This document shows, piece by piece, positions 46,535 through 58,185 of a stretch of DNA of 64,000 nt (position 1 is its first letter; the number at the start of each line of letters is the position of its first letter). The stretch comes from Rugalucina vietnamica. Taxonomy: Eukaryota; Mollusca; Bivalvia; Lucinida; Lucinidae. The notes under the pieces were generated by a model. The model saw nothing but the letters and a program-made list of their open reading frames with translations, was not told the DNA's origin and did no database searches. The DNA is taken from contig OZ024875.1 of the NCBI GenBank assembly GCA_964017185.1, positions 33,551,456 to 33,615,455 of the forward strand, in the 5' to 3' direction. The position numbers and the translations under genes were made by a program.

Positions 46535-47545
46535 TTGGCACTGTCCATTGTCTTTGTGGACATAATCCATGGCTTTGGTGTGTATTGTCCATGGTCTTGG
46601 TAGGCATTGTACATGGCCTTAGTTAGTGTATTGCCGCAATGAGACTTGTCTGTGGCATTGATGTGGGATTGTCCATGGCCTAAGTTCCCTTTGTAGACTT
46701 TGTCCATGGCCTTTTTTGGCATTGTCCATGGCATAAGCCTTGATGGCATTGTCCATGGCCTTAATTTTTATCCTTGATGTACATTGTCCATGGCATTGAT
46801 GTGTATTGTCTATGGTCTTGGTGAGCATTGTCAATGGCATTGGTGTGTATTGTCTATGGCCTTGGCCGGTATTGTCCAATACTTGGTGGGCATTGTCCAT
46901 GGTAGACCTTGTCCAAGGGCCATGGTTGGCATTATCCATGGCCTTGGTCGGCATTGTCCATGGCTTTGGTTGGTATTATTGTCCCTGGCTTTGGTTGGTA
47001 TTGTCCATGGCTTTGGTTGGCATTATCCATGGCTTTGGTTGGTTGGCATTATCCATGGCTTTGGTTGGCATTATCCAAGGCTTTGATTGGCATTTCCATG
47101 GCCTTGGTTTGCATTGTCCTTTTGGTTGGCATTATCCAAGGCTTTGGTTGGCATTGTCCATGGTCTTGATTGGCATTTTCCATGGCCTTGGTTGGCATTA
47201 TCCATGGCTTTGGTTGGCATTATCCAAGGCTTTGGTTGGCATTATCCAAGGCTTTGGTTGGCATTGTCCATGACTGGTTGGCATTGTCCATGGCTTTGGT
47301 TGGCATTGTCCATGGCTTTGGTTAGCATTATCCAAGGCTTTGGTTGGCATTGTCCATGGTCTTGATTGGCATTGTCCATGACATTGGTTGGAACTATCCA
47401 TGGTTTTGGTCGGCATTATCCAAGGTTTTGGTTGGCATTATCTGGCTTTGGTTGGCATTGTCCATGGCTTTGGTTGGCATTGTCCATGGCTTTGGTTGGC
47501 ATTGTCCATGGCTTTGGTGTGCATTATCCATGGCTTTGTCTGATG
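46535..47545. repeat. 22-bp minisatellite, about 45 units
   Basis: The unit is TCCATGGCTTTGGTTGGCAT + TG, with variants CCAAGG for CCATGG and ATTATCC for ATTGTCC. Units are most uniform at 46920-47520 and degraded before 46750. Because 22 is not a multiple of 3, the frame rotates through all phases and both strands stay open for up to 155 codons. I treat those frames as artefacts. Confidence 0.92.
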
Positions 47546-48079
47546 GACATTGGATTCAGATGCCATAGCTTAGGATACTTCGGCAGTTTTCATGCAATAA
47601 TGGTATAGTCCATGACTTACTATAATAAGGGTGCACAGGTGACTTTTTGGTGTTGCCAAAGGACATTCAAGTGGTGTGGACTGTGGAACAATTTACTCCA
47701 GTCATCATTCAGTCATTATGCATTACTGAAATGTTTGAAAATAGAAGCATGAATTTGAATCTTCATGCACATATACTCTAGACAGTTCAGATATAAGTCA
47801 AGCTTGAATTTGGCATGTTACATGAAATGACTATTCCAGGTTTTCATAACTGATATGTATGTTTGATCTCTCATTCTATCTTCTATTTTTGCTGAAGGAG
47901 CAAAATCTTTTTGAGATATCAAATAATTAGCTATCTATCACTGATTTTAAAACCACCTGGCTGAATGTTATATTTTTTGCTTAAGATGAATTAACTTTTA
48001 ATCCTGTATTTTTTGAAAATAGGCAGAAAAATAGGTTAATATTATTATAAAACATCAGAGCTAGAGCGTGCAATGAATG
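47546..48079. other. Unannotated stretch
   Basis: Non-coding. Nothing supported. Confidence 0.5.
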
Positions 48080-48081
48080 TA

Positions 48082-49033
48082 CGGGGGTCATTCAAGAATT
48101 AATGACAATGGATCCATATCTCGGAAAGTATAATTAAGCAGGTCTTTATTTGATATGTTACATGTTGACACATATATTATGCATTCGTGCTGAAATTTTT
48201 GTGCTTTTATCATGTCTAGATTTGACGTTATGCTAATTTGAATATGGCTCTTGAAGTGTCCATGGACGCGGAAAAGTCAATTTTTACTATTTTTGCATGG
48301 GGGTAGGGTAAGTAAAATGTGTAGGATTGTTGCTTGTACAGTCTTATCAGTGATTTTTGATGATAAATGAAAGCACTAGAGGTCAACAAGGGCAACCATA
48401 ATATTTATGTTAATTTCATGATTTGCAACACGCGTGGTTGCTAAGCAACAGCAGAACAGGACAAAATAAACCCATTCTGAGCCTAACAGTGTGTTTTAAA
48501 CCAAATAATGAAACAATAAAATAAATTCCAACAGCTAGTGATGTGTTTAATCTTAAAGGTGTTCCTATGGCTTCTTAACAAAAACAAAAATATAAAAATC
48601 TGAGACTGTTATGGAACAAGTATTAGATTTTAAAAAGACTAGCTAGATTTGAAACAGTTAAATTTGAACTGGAGACGGTGCCGATTCATTTTGAAACTCT
48701 GTGTACAGTGTCACTGTGATCAATACCATTGACAGTCATGCTTACAACAACCACATATTTAATCCTCATGAAATGTTGTTAACATATCCAAGATACTGGT
48801 CTTCCATCCAGGCAAGAACTAGCTTTTATAAACAGCAGTATGTCGCGTCCAAGCTCATTTACCTTGTATTCTTTGGTTGCCTAGCAACCACAGAACTGGT
48901 ATCTTAGCGAACTTTTGGAGGAACCATTGAATAGCATACATCTTCAAATTTGGTTATTAGTATATGAGAAGCACATAAGTGTTAAAAATAAAGTTTAATG
49001 GAATCATTGTCATTAATTCCTGAATGACCCCCG
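48082..49033. mobile_element. Mariner-type non-autonomous element, TA target
   Basis: The left end CGGGGGTCATTCAAGAATTA and the right end TAATTCCTGAATGACCCCCG form inverted repeats of about 30 bp continuing into ATGACAATG. TA occurs on both outer sides (48080-48081 and 49034-49035). GGGGGTCATTCA-type ends are characteristic of mariner-like elements. The 952-bp interior shows no transposase reading frame. GTTGCTAAGCAAC and GTTGCCTAGCAAC lie inside as a second inverted pair. Confidence 0.88.
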
Positions 49034-49536
49034 TAATTGCTACTGGGTCTGGCAAAAGCAAAAGTGATTATGGGGTGTATTGTTTAGCAACTCCATACAT
49101 ATGTGTGTCAAAAATAAATTGGCTTTTGATAGCTTCAAATTGCCATCAGACGTCATGCATCATCATTGCAGCAGTTGCAGCTGTATTAGAATAATGCAGT
49201 TGAGGTTGTGATTAATGCAAGGGTTACATTTAAATTTACCAACACATCAGAGGCTCATTGGGTCATTAAATATGAGTATGTTAGTTAATATTGTATGATG
49301 TCCAAATATAATATGATGTACATGAAATTTGGTTATGGAAATCATTACTGTATTGATAGTAAAATAAAGTACAGAAGAAATATTTTCATATAAGGATGAT
49401 AAGATGCAGTTGCAGTTATAGATTATAAGTGAATTGATACAGGCCATTCCCTTTCATTACTCAAAAACCTTCATTCAATGGGAAGACAATCCATCCTGGT
49501 TTTTCAGGCGAACCATTGCAACAAAATGTTGTATCT

Positions 49537-49780
49537 CAGCCATGTCATGAGAAAACCAACAATCTGCATACGCGAAAACAAAGACGCAGTTCAGCTTCGC
49601 AGTAACTTCGCAGTAAATGCAAAGCTGATCAGCGTCTTTGTTTTCGCTACATGGATAGTACAATTCCTCTTCTTTCTGAATCCAGAATTTCAAGCTTCTA
49701 GCCATCTTCTATGGATGTACAGCCTGGTTTGTGTCAGACCTGATCGGAAACCACATTGTTGGTTTCTCATGACACGGCTC
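49537..49780 (-). mobile_element. Hairpin MITE (GAGCC family), copy 19
   Basis: Begins CAGCCATGTCATGAGAAAAC and ends CATGACACGGCTC, with ATCT on both sides (49533-49536 and 49781-49784). The hairpin contains an extra CTTCGCAGTAA duplication at its apex, lengthening the loop. Confidence 0.88.
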
Positions 49781-49784
49781 ATCT

Positions 49785-50665
49785 AAACATTTGACATGAT
49801 CAGTTTTCTTTCTACTTTCAGGTAAATAGTATATATAGAAATCATACTATACAAAACTTCATTCACATTGTTGTTGTAAAAATCATCATATTTAATTCAG
49901 AAAGGGTAAGTAGTTTTCAATTATCTTTTTTTAAGATGTTCTAGAATGCTTTATCATTGACACCTAGCAGATTACATGTTTAATGGCCATATAAGTATTG
50001 TAGTTGTAGATATACTTTTGCCATGTACTTTACAGAGTTGTCCCTTCATAGAACTTGGTTAACCCAGACATTTACTTGCCAAGCACTATCTTACTGATGA
50101 GCAGAAACAAAATGCTGGTGACGTCAGGCAAAAAAAGAAACAAAAAATTCTGCATATGTATGCAAGGCAGTTGCAGTTTCTATTGTGACTAATTGAATAA
50201 TCCACAAAACATGACTTTTATACCCAGAACAAGTGATTTTTATTCCATTATCTGACAGCACCTTGGATAATAAAAAGCAACTAATAATGAAAACAAAAAC
50301 AAAGTGCTCCCAGACATTCAAGAGTGCAGCACACCCTGTAGTCTTTGCCAGTTCATTATCAGTGGGTCCTTCTATTCTGATTGATGCGGTACAGGTCTCG
50401 ATACTTACAGTGGTCAAGTGAGGCTCTTGAATACGCCTCTATTGTTGTCTGTTGTTGGACTTTACCATGTTTTACTCATCAGTTGCAGTTTCTGATGTGG
50501 TGCCAGGGGTGCACTTCAGTTATGTATCATGCACACTCATGCCATCCACATGTTCATGAATCATTAACAACCACTTCAGTTGTTTGGGGGGTGGCAAAGA
50601 ATGATTCAGATGTGCATAATACATGCATATGTATTGAAGTAAAGTGCATGCATGTATACAGTGTA
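49785..50665. other. Unannotated stretch
   Basis: Both strands have frames near 100 codons at 50124-50417 and 50381-50686, but no family is recognisable and no splice pair frames them well. Confidence 0.45.
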
Positions 50666-50681
50666 CTTTTAGAAACTTTGC

Positions 50682-50862
50682 GTTGATTTGCAATTTCATC
50701 CCTTATGAAGCCTTCAAATACTGCTTGGTTAGAATCCAGTATTGAACAGTGAATGGTTGTAACCTGATGCATAACAATTTCTTCTGCTGCCTCTCTGCAC
50801 ACCATCTTAACACATATTTGACAATGGATTCTCCCATCATTATCAGTTGGATGAGTCCATTT
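50682..50862 (-). pseudogene. Unrecognised coding-like fragment with CxxC...H motif
   Basis: On the minus strand, about 60 residues read WTHPTDNDGRIHCQICVKMV...CREAAEEIVMHQVTTIH, then RDEIANQRKVSKS. The C-x2-C-x14-H-x5-H pattern is loosely zinc-finger-like, and composition is more protein-like than neighbouring frames. Upstream (higher coordinates), the frame stops exactly where the dispersed repeat at 50862-51977 begins, so the repeat may have cut it. It could be an exon remnant, part of a mobile element, or chance. I do not recognise a family. Confidence 0.3.
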
Positions 50863-51977
50863 TTAGCTCGCCTGGAGCTATTGTTGTCACCTCGGTTGTC
50901 CGCATTTACGTGAACGTCCGCGTCACACTTTCGGTTAAAGTTTTTAGAAGTCTATATCTTTTGAACATGTAGATGCATCAAGTTGATACTTTGCATATTG
51001 GTAGATATTGGTCTGAAGTTTTATGCAGTACCATCATGACCCATCCTGGGTGACCTTGAGGTCAAGGTCACAGACTTAGAAATTTTATGTTAAAGTTTTT
51101 CATTAAAGTTTTTAGAAGTCTATATCTCTTGAACATGTTGATGGATCAAGTTGATACTTTGCATGTTGGTAGATATTGGTCTGAAGTTTTATGCAGTACC
51201 ATAGTGGTCCACCCTGGGTGACCTTGAGGTCAAAGTCATGGACTTAGAAACTTTATGTTAAAGTTTTTCATTAAAGATTTAAGAAATCTATATCTCTTGA
51301 ACATGTTGATGGATCAAGTTGATACTTTGCATATTGGTAGATATTGGTCTGAAGTTTTATGCAGTACCATCATGACCCATCCTGGGTGACCTTGAGGTCA
51401 ATGTCACAGACTTAGAAATTTTATGTTAAAGTTTTTCATTAAAGTTTTTAGAAGTCTATATCTCTTGAACATGTTGATGGATCAAGTTGATACTTTGCAT
51501 GTTTGAAGATATTGGTCTGATGTTTTATGTAGTACCATCATGACCCACCCTGGGTGACCGTGAGGTCAAGGTCATAGATTTAGAAATTTTTTGTTGAAGG
51601 TTTTCGTTAAAGTTGTTAAAAGTCTATATCTCTTGAACATGTTGATGGATCAAGTTGATACTTTGCATGTTTGAAGATATTGGTCTGAAGTTTTATGTAG
51701 TACCATCATGACCCACCCTGGGTGACCGTGAGGTCAAGGTCATAGATTTAGAAATTTTTTGTTGAAGGTTTTCGTTAAAGTTGTTAAAAGTCTATATCTC
51801 TTGAACATGTTGATGGATCAAGTTGATACTTTGCATGTTTGTAGATATTGGTCTGAAATTTTATGCTTTTACGGCCCACCTGAGCGACCTTGAGGTCAAG
51901 GTCATGGGTCATAGATTTTGATAAATTTAGTGGCAAAGCACAAGTCAGGCGAGCTATGCTGTCCTGCGACAGCTCTT
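50862..51977. repeat. Dispersed element with six-unit 168-bp tandem array
   Basis: It starts TTTTAGCTCGCCTGGAGC and ends CAGGCGAGCTATGCTGTCCT + GCGACAGCTCTT, so AGCTCGCCTG / CAGGCGAGCT are inverted near the ends. Between them, TCTATATCTCTTGAACATGT recurs at about 50952, 51119, 51287, 51455, 51623 and 51791, a constant spacing of about 168 bp. Each unit also has TTGGTCTGAAGTTTTATG and GACCTTGAGGTCAAGGTCA. There is no coding capacity. I recall repeats of this wording as abundant in mollusc genomes, but that was not checked. Confidence 0.88.
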
Positions 51978-52360
51978 ATCACTTTTAGGGGTGTTAGGAG
52001 TGATTTTTATCTTTTTATCTCATTTTATCTCATTTATCTCATTTTTCTCTGTGCAAACAGAATAGCCCCAGATGGGACGCCGCATTCTTATATGAGTTAA
52101 TGTTATAAATATATCCCATGTTTCAACTTGTTCATTATTATGCAAAAGACAAGGTTTAACTAAAATGGAAACTTTATAAGGATCATGACACCCTACTATT
52201 ACCATTTGAGCCCCTGTAATGTCAAATTCATTCATATGAGCTTTACAACACGTGCAATGTGATCAGCCTAGACACATTTATATGCCCATGGCCATGCATA
52301 TAACAGGGACTTCACTGTGCACTTTCTGGTATAGGGATACTTCAATTAAAAATGATAATC
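51978..52360. other. Unannotated stretch
   Basis: Contains a small CTCATTTTATCTCATTTATC repeat at 52018-52045 and a solo GCAAACAGAATAGCCCCAGATG arm related to the hairpin at 19432. Confidence 0.5.
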
Positions 52361-52455
52361 GGAGGGAACATTGTGCCCAGGCTGAGTTGTCTTTAATCAT
52401 TGGATCTGGATTGAGCGGTCATCGAACTGTTTGTTTGCCTGACCGTGGTTCAATT
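52335..52455 (+). CDS. Weak exon candidate
   Basis: After TTTCTGGTATAG (possible acceptor, ending 52334) a frame of about 40 residues reads DTSIKNDNRREHCAQAELSL...LPDRGSI. It runs to a good GTAAGTATCC donor at about 52458. The polypyrimidine tract is poor and the peptide matches nothing I know. It could be a host exon on the ADAMTS strand or chance; it does not resemble any ADAMTS domain. Confidence 0.22.
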
Positions 52456-52469
52456 AAGTAAGTATCCTC

Positions 52470-53860
52470 CTAATTCCGTAATCCTATTTTATCATTACCA
52501 TTCACAAATAAACGACCTTTCATTATATGCGATTTGTAAACAGTGAACTGCCCATTTACAGCTTGTATTTTACATAATTACAAGGTTTGTTACATTTTTC
52601 GGTTTGTCCTGCTTATTGCAGTACCAGGGTATGTCAGAGCTCAATGACACCTCGCCATAGGCTGCTGTCAATGTCCTCTCCTTGCTTGTCAAACTGAAGA
52701 ACACCCAATAGTAAATGAATCACTTTAAATCCTAAATATATAAAATGTGCATTAAGAAATGGGTTAGGTGCTTTGACAATGATATTTTATATGTTTGTTA
52801 AACTGATTTGTTGGTTGCTTATTAATTACTGTTGCCTCAAGTCTTAGAGATGATTCCTAGTTGGTGTCAACAGCACAAAACTATATATTGGCCTAGCACC
52901 ACCACCGCCACAACCATCCACTTACCAGCAAACAAGTGTATCTTACAGCCATTGGACCTGTAGTCATTGATACAGCCACTTCTGTATGATACAGCCACGT
53001 CTGTATGATACATTGTGGTCTCTGTGTCTGTATTCATTTGCAGGTCTCCCGTCTTGTACCCAATACCCTTCCAAATTTGTAGAGACCTAGTTTTTGAATT
53101 GTTGGTATTCATATAGATGAGTGTAGATTTCTCAGGTAGATTCCTACTATATTTACAATATGACAGATGAACAGATTAGGAAGCTAATTGTATCTCATCT
53201 GACCTTCAGTCAAGATAACTTCATTAAGATCAGCATACCCTAGTTCTTCTGTAGTTTTCTCATAGTCACCTTTGGCATATAAAGATCTATCTTATACAAA
53301 CCTACCTATATATACATGTACCTTTTTTCACCAGGCCATAGGTTTCACTACTCACTGTGTTCCTGTTTTCTCCTTCTTCATAGAAATACCCTCTAGTTTG
53401 CCCTTTTGGAAACTTTTGTGCTTTTTCAAGAGCTGGCATCCACTACTGGTGAAAGAATCTGTACTAGATACTGTGGAGACACCGAGTCTTGTAGAAAGTC
53501 TCCTGCAATTTAAAGAGCTGTTGATAGTTACAGGTGAAAGAATCTGCACTAAGTACTGGTAAAACAGCCAGGAAACTTTTTGTCCAGTAAAGTTTTTTTC
53601 AAGTAAAGGAAAGGATTGGCATGACCTCATTCCAAACTGGGCTGTAAATCCCAATGCAAACAAGCTAGGGCCTACCAGATACAGTTTTACATCATGTTTG
53701 CCTCTATACCCTATAACACTCCTAAATTGATTTGCACTGCATGGTGTTGGTATGGTTTATTGCAATGTTCATCTTGACCTTTGATTAGATCCTGGTCTTT
53801 TAAATTGATTCTTTATTGACATTGCAAATCTGCATTGTTGACACTTATCATTTTATGACC
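52470..53860. other. Unannotated stretch with small duplications
   Basis: At 52970-53025, TCTGTATGATACAGCCAC is repeated (about 19 bp), which produces an open minus-strand frame. At 53440-53560, GGTGAAAGAATCTG(T/C)ACTA occurs twice, about 90 bp apart. Neither is convincingly coding. Confidence 0.4.
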
Positions 53861-53894
53861 CTATTATTGTCAGTTTGTGTCATTGTTTTTGTTA

Positions 53895-54055
53895 TTACCT
53901 TTGGCTTTGATGTCATAGTCATCCCTGTTATCAGCTCCTGTCTTTATGACAACTAGCTTAGCTATCAGATCAGATTTATCCAGATTAGCTGCTTGATTAG
54001 TTTCATTTAAGAGTCCAACTATCTTGTCCTTGGGTTTATCTGTGACTGTTTTGAC
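53895..54055 (-). CDS. Weak exon candidate, hydrophilic peptide
   Basis: On the minus strand a frame reads DVKTVTDKPKDKIVGLLNET...NLDKSDLIAKLVVIKTGADN and so on to AAAG|GTAATA, a plausible donor. The K/D-rich composition is coding-like. Its upstream edge is interrupted by the decayed MITE at 54064-54280. No acceptor or family was recognised. Confidence 0.25.
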
Positions 54056-54290
54056 ATCAGTTTTTGCGAGGAGGAAACCTGTCTTTGGGGTTTCCAACCA
54101 GGTCTGACAAAAAGCAGCCTGTACTTTCACAGAAGATTGCTATGAGCTTGAAATTTTAGATATAAGAAGGAGAGGGTCCACTGTACTATCCATGAAGCAA
54201 AAACAAACTGCTGATCAGCTGTGTTGTTACTGCACCGTTGATCTGCATCTTTGTTTTCGCAAATGTAAAAGCAGGTTTTGACATCAGTTT
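54047..54290 (+). mobile_element. Hairpin MITE (GAGCC family), degenerate copy 20 with 16-bp flanking repeat
   Basis: Retains GGGGTTTCCAACCAGGTCTG, GAGCTTGAAATTT and hairpin arms AAAAACAAACTGCTGATCAG / CATCTTTGTTTTCGC. GTTTTGACATCAGTTT occurs at both edges (about 54048 and 54273) in place of the usual TIR/TSD. Ends are therefore ambiguous. Confidence 0.65.
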
Positions 54291-57200
54291 AATGACAATA
54301 TGTTTGATCTAGCATGTTATCTGTTTGATTTCTGACATGTATTGACAAGATGCAGAATATTTTTGGTGAGAAAATGGTACTTTATTTAAGTAGACCAGAT
54401 ACAGAATGTTTGAAGGCTTTCTTTCAGCACTTCTTTTTCATGTAAAATCATGTACCCACTTTAGAAATAAGGAAAACAACCTCAAACATTGTAGGAACTC
54501 CATATAAATCAAAGGTACCCAAAATCATGAGCACCCAAACATACAGAGAGAAATATTTAATAATTACCTGAAAAATTCCTATAAAACTAAATTAGAAAGG
54601 TGTCAGAGAGTGCATTTTGGTAAAATTACTGAATTATGACAATCTCAAAATTAATAAATGAATAAAAATAGCTGACCCTATTAATTGTAATATGAACCAG
54701 TTTAAATCAAGATTAGGATAATAACATGGTGATCCCATAATATATCATAGGTACAAGCAACAGTAGCGGTTTTTGCAGTTGATTTTTCAAGATGCGGTTT
54801 CTATTTCACGATAGTGTTTCACACCTCCAGAAGCTTTTAAATCAGCGCTAAACGATGACAAGATAAAATATCCCACAATGGGTGGATCTTGCTGGTATCT
54901 TGTTAAAGGTTATTATTTAGTCAAATCTTTCCTTTAAGATTGAGGGTAATTTGTGGGTTTCTGACAATAGTCCTGTAATTGTGAGGGCACTGAACATGTC
55001 ACTTTTCCATGGTGGAAAGGGTGACAAGTGTCGATTGTCAGGTTCAGCTAAGAAGTCAAAAGGTATCTAAATTTAAGGGTCATATCCTAATTTCGGTACA
55101 TCTGAAAACCAGTCACAGATCAACTTCTTAATTGTGTAGCATTGATTTATAATCTAATTGCCATTTTTGTGGCTGCATGCATAGCCCCACTTGATTATTG
55201 TGAACTCCTTACAACAGGCTACCGGTATATGCTTATGATGTTCGTTGTTCATACACGGTACCTTGGAAAAAACATGCTTGTAAGAACACTAATATCCGCA
55301 AAAACATTGAACGCATTGCCAGCCTGATAATCTCTGCTTTTAATCTTAACCCCAAAGAGAGTGTGCTCAGAAATAGGATTACAGCTGTATATTGTTGCCA
55401 AATTATAATTGATAAAATTAAAATTCTATTTGATCTTTTATATTATCATGAACACCTATTTTGATAAAAGAAAATTCAATTACAATATCTAGGTGGTTTC
55501 AGTAATGTATAAACAGATTTGAACGAACAAAGTTTTTTTTTGACAATTACAAATCACGGTTGGTCATACGGTTGATCATTGCCTGGTGTCCTCAAATCTC
55601 CTAGGGTGCTTGGGTATTGTTGTCGAACATTCATTAATTGGCTGAGCTTTTGATAATTGACCCGAAAACACTTTGGGAGATTTTTCTTCTTGGGTGTGTT
55701 TGACACAAAATGCTGATACCATTATTTTACTAGTTTTTTTAACAAATAGGCTCGTTCGAATAATATAGACTTTAGAGGGGTTTTCTGATCTTGGCAAAAG
55801 GGTTACAGTAACTTTGTGGTTGGATTTTACGTGCTTATTTCTCAGTTGTACAAAATTGTTAAAAAATTATGTCAGTATTATAGAGGTACTGTAGTAGTGC
55901 ATAGCTGGCTTTGAAGGTCTATCCAATGTCCCAGTCACATTAGCTATAGTATTAATAAACCTCACAAAATCCACCCCTTTGTAAATAGATTGTGGCAAGA
56001 TTTTTATTACTGGACTCTTTAGATTGATATCTATATGTTATACCAGTCAGCCATTAAGATTAGGCCATCTGGGTACATTTTAAAGTAACAGGCTTTAATG
56101 TTTGTATACAATAAAAACTGGGTCATGATCAAGATTTCAAGGTTTGGCATTTAAATGTGGTTATTTTCAACAAATTAAATTTGCCTTAATTTGTAACTGA
56201 AAATTAGCTCAAAACCTAAAAATAATTCTGTCATTTCAACCTATTTACTTAAGCGCAGTTGTTGCTATCAATAAATTAAAGGCAAATCAAGAGTTACCAA
56301 ATCATTGATAATCACAACTGCAGCCACATTTTAATATGCCATTAATAATTTTGGGTGAATGGACTCCTGTGGCATTCAAGATCATTGCTAAAATCATAAT
56401 TTCTTTGTTTCCTTTTTATGATGATCATTAAATCCCTTTTTAATATCTCAGTTCATGGCTGTATTGAAAGCATATTGACAACCGCAGTATTATGTAACAG
56501 TAATAACAATGTAATGATGTAATACGCCTGTTTTTAAGATTAATTCGATGTATTTTTATAAAGTTTTATCTGCCGTTTTCAATCATACCTGCCAACTGCT
56601 TTGAATTTTGCAGACTCGACATAATCTCTGTAACAGACTGCAACTAGGTATTAAATAATTTTGCACAAAAATTGGTGAAAAATATTTCAGTTCAAAGAAT
56701 GATCGGCAAATTCCTGTTGTGTCCCATGAGTAGTTGTATAGAAAATAATTAGATTGACATGTGTCTGTGGAATTTGTACTTTCTCTTCTAATACAGCAAA
56801 ATGTTTTCTAACTGATTCATGTTTTAAATTCTTCGTTTTTAAATTCTTCGTTTTTAAATTCTTCGTTTAACAAGACAATGTAAAAATGGAAACTTAACTC
56901 TTCAATATAAATACATTTGATCACAACTGCAACTGCAGTTTCTTTAAAAATAAGTCCGAACAAATTGTCCCCTATAATTATTTTTGCAAGTACATGTACT
57001 TCTGTAGAGTGATTCCTGGATTCTCTATTATAAGGAGACACAAAACCACCAGCATACCTTGGGGGTTTAATTTAGTTTACCCCAATGCATGCAGGTGTGG
57101 GGAATTCAGTAAAGAATTTTAAGCATTGCATATTGGATAAGTAGATTAAGACAGTGTTATTTAACCTATTGCTACCTAGATCAAATGCATTGGTAAATTG

Positions 57201-58183
57201 AGACGACGCATTGTTGTCCATAATGGGATTGACAACCCCGGTGGCAGGTGTGAAATTCTTTGTCAGATTTTATTTAATGACAAACTGCATACCTCTTTGT
57301 ATAAGTCTGCTTTGGATTCGCTCATTAATTGAAATAACAACTACTTGTTCACCTTAATGATCCGTTATCTAAGCAGTAGCAAATTGTGTAGAACATTTCA
57401 CTTCATTAACCTTTCCACTTTGCATGTCTCTAGTAATTCACATTTAGCAATTAATGGTCCTTAAATTTAACTGTTACCTGTATTTTACTTTTGCTGCTTT
57501 CTTAAATTATTTTGGACAACAATCAGTCTTTGCATGCTTTGATTACAAAGGTTTTACTAAGGTGAAGTTGCTATTATAGTCTTTATTATGTCCTTGCAGT
57601 TATATAGTATCAGTGCAGTTGTTGTTGTAAAGGCATTTTGTTACAGATGCAGCTGTAGAAGTGTTGATTTTGTTTGCGCAGTTCCAGTTGTAGAATTATT
57701 TTAATGTAGATATTGCATTAGGCAGCTATAATGACATTCTTGTTTGATTTCAGCCCTTAGATATTTTTCTGCTGTCTAATGTGAAATTTTTTGCAAGTTT
57801 ACATAGCTTTCTTGATAGATGCTGTCTTGCAGAAGTTTTAAGATTTGCCTTTTGTTCTTTCTACAAACATTTTACTCTTTTTGTTTCTCGGGTATACACG
57901 CTTGTATGAATATCCTGACTAATCCATTGTGACCGGTTGTTCACTTAACCTGCGCTTGAATCACTGAATTATTGATAATTGTGGTCAAAATGTACCCAAC
58001 AATCTAAAGAATAATATTTTTCTGCGATTATCTACTTATATCTGCTTTGGAAACATTTTTGTGGTTGTTGAGCAACAATGCGCTGGATGGTGGCAAACCA
58101 GTGCATTGCTCATCTTCCTTCCCCTCAAGCTGTTAATGTAATCCTGGTCCTCATGATCTAGATGCCAGCGTGCTTATGACGCG
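54291..58183. other. Unannotated 3.9-kb stretch
   Basis: AT-rich with no supported gene. A triplicated 15-bp repeat, TTTTAAATTCTTCG, lies at 56820-56868. A faint CIAPLDYCELL peptide near 55180 recalls the LDYC motif of LINE reverse transcriptases, but the flanking frame does not continue the match. Confidence 0.5.
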
Positions 58184-58185
58184 TA

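Noticed and set aside
46784-47608. Frames up to 155 codons with WHYPWLWLALSMALVG repeats, and minus-strand partners
   Set aside because: They come from a 22-bp tandem repeat whose unit is not a multiple of three, so every frame is open in turn.
52867-53112. Minus-strand exon with a strong GTAAGT donor at its end
   Set aside because: The open frame rests on a 19-bp repeat (TCTGTATGATACAGCCAC) and the upstream acceptor is poor. The peptide matches no family I know.
53352-53663. Minus-strand exon of about 49 residues between a TTGCAG acceptor and a GTGAGT donor
   Set aside because: Splice sites are plausible but the frame is not phase-compatible with the neighbouring candidate at 53.9 kb. Composition is unremarkable and a local duplication keeps it open.
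55142-55327. LINE reverse transcriptase fragment (CIAPLDYCELL)
   Set aside because: Only the LDYC-like word matches. The following residues do not continue the RT pattern in any frame.
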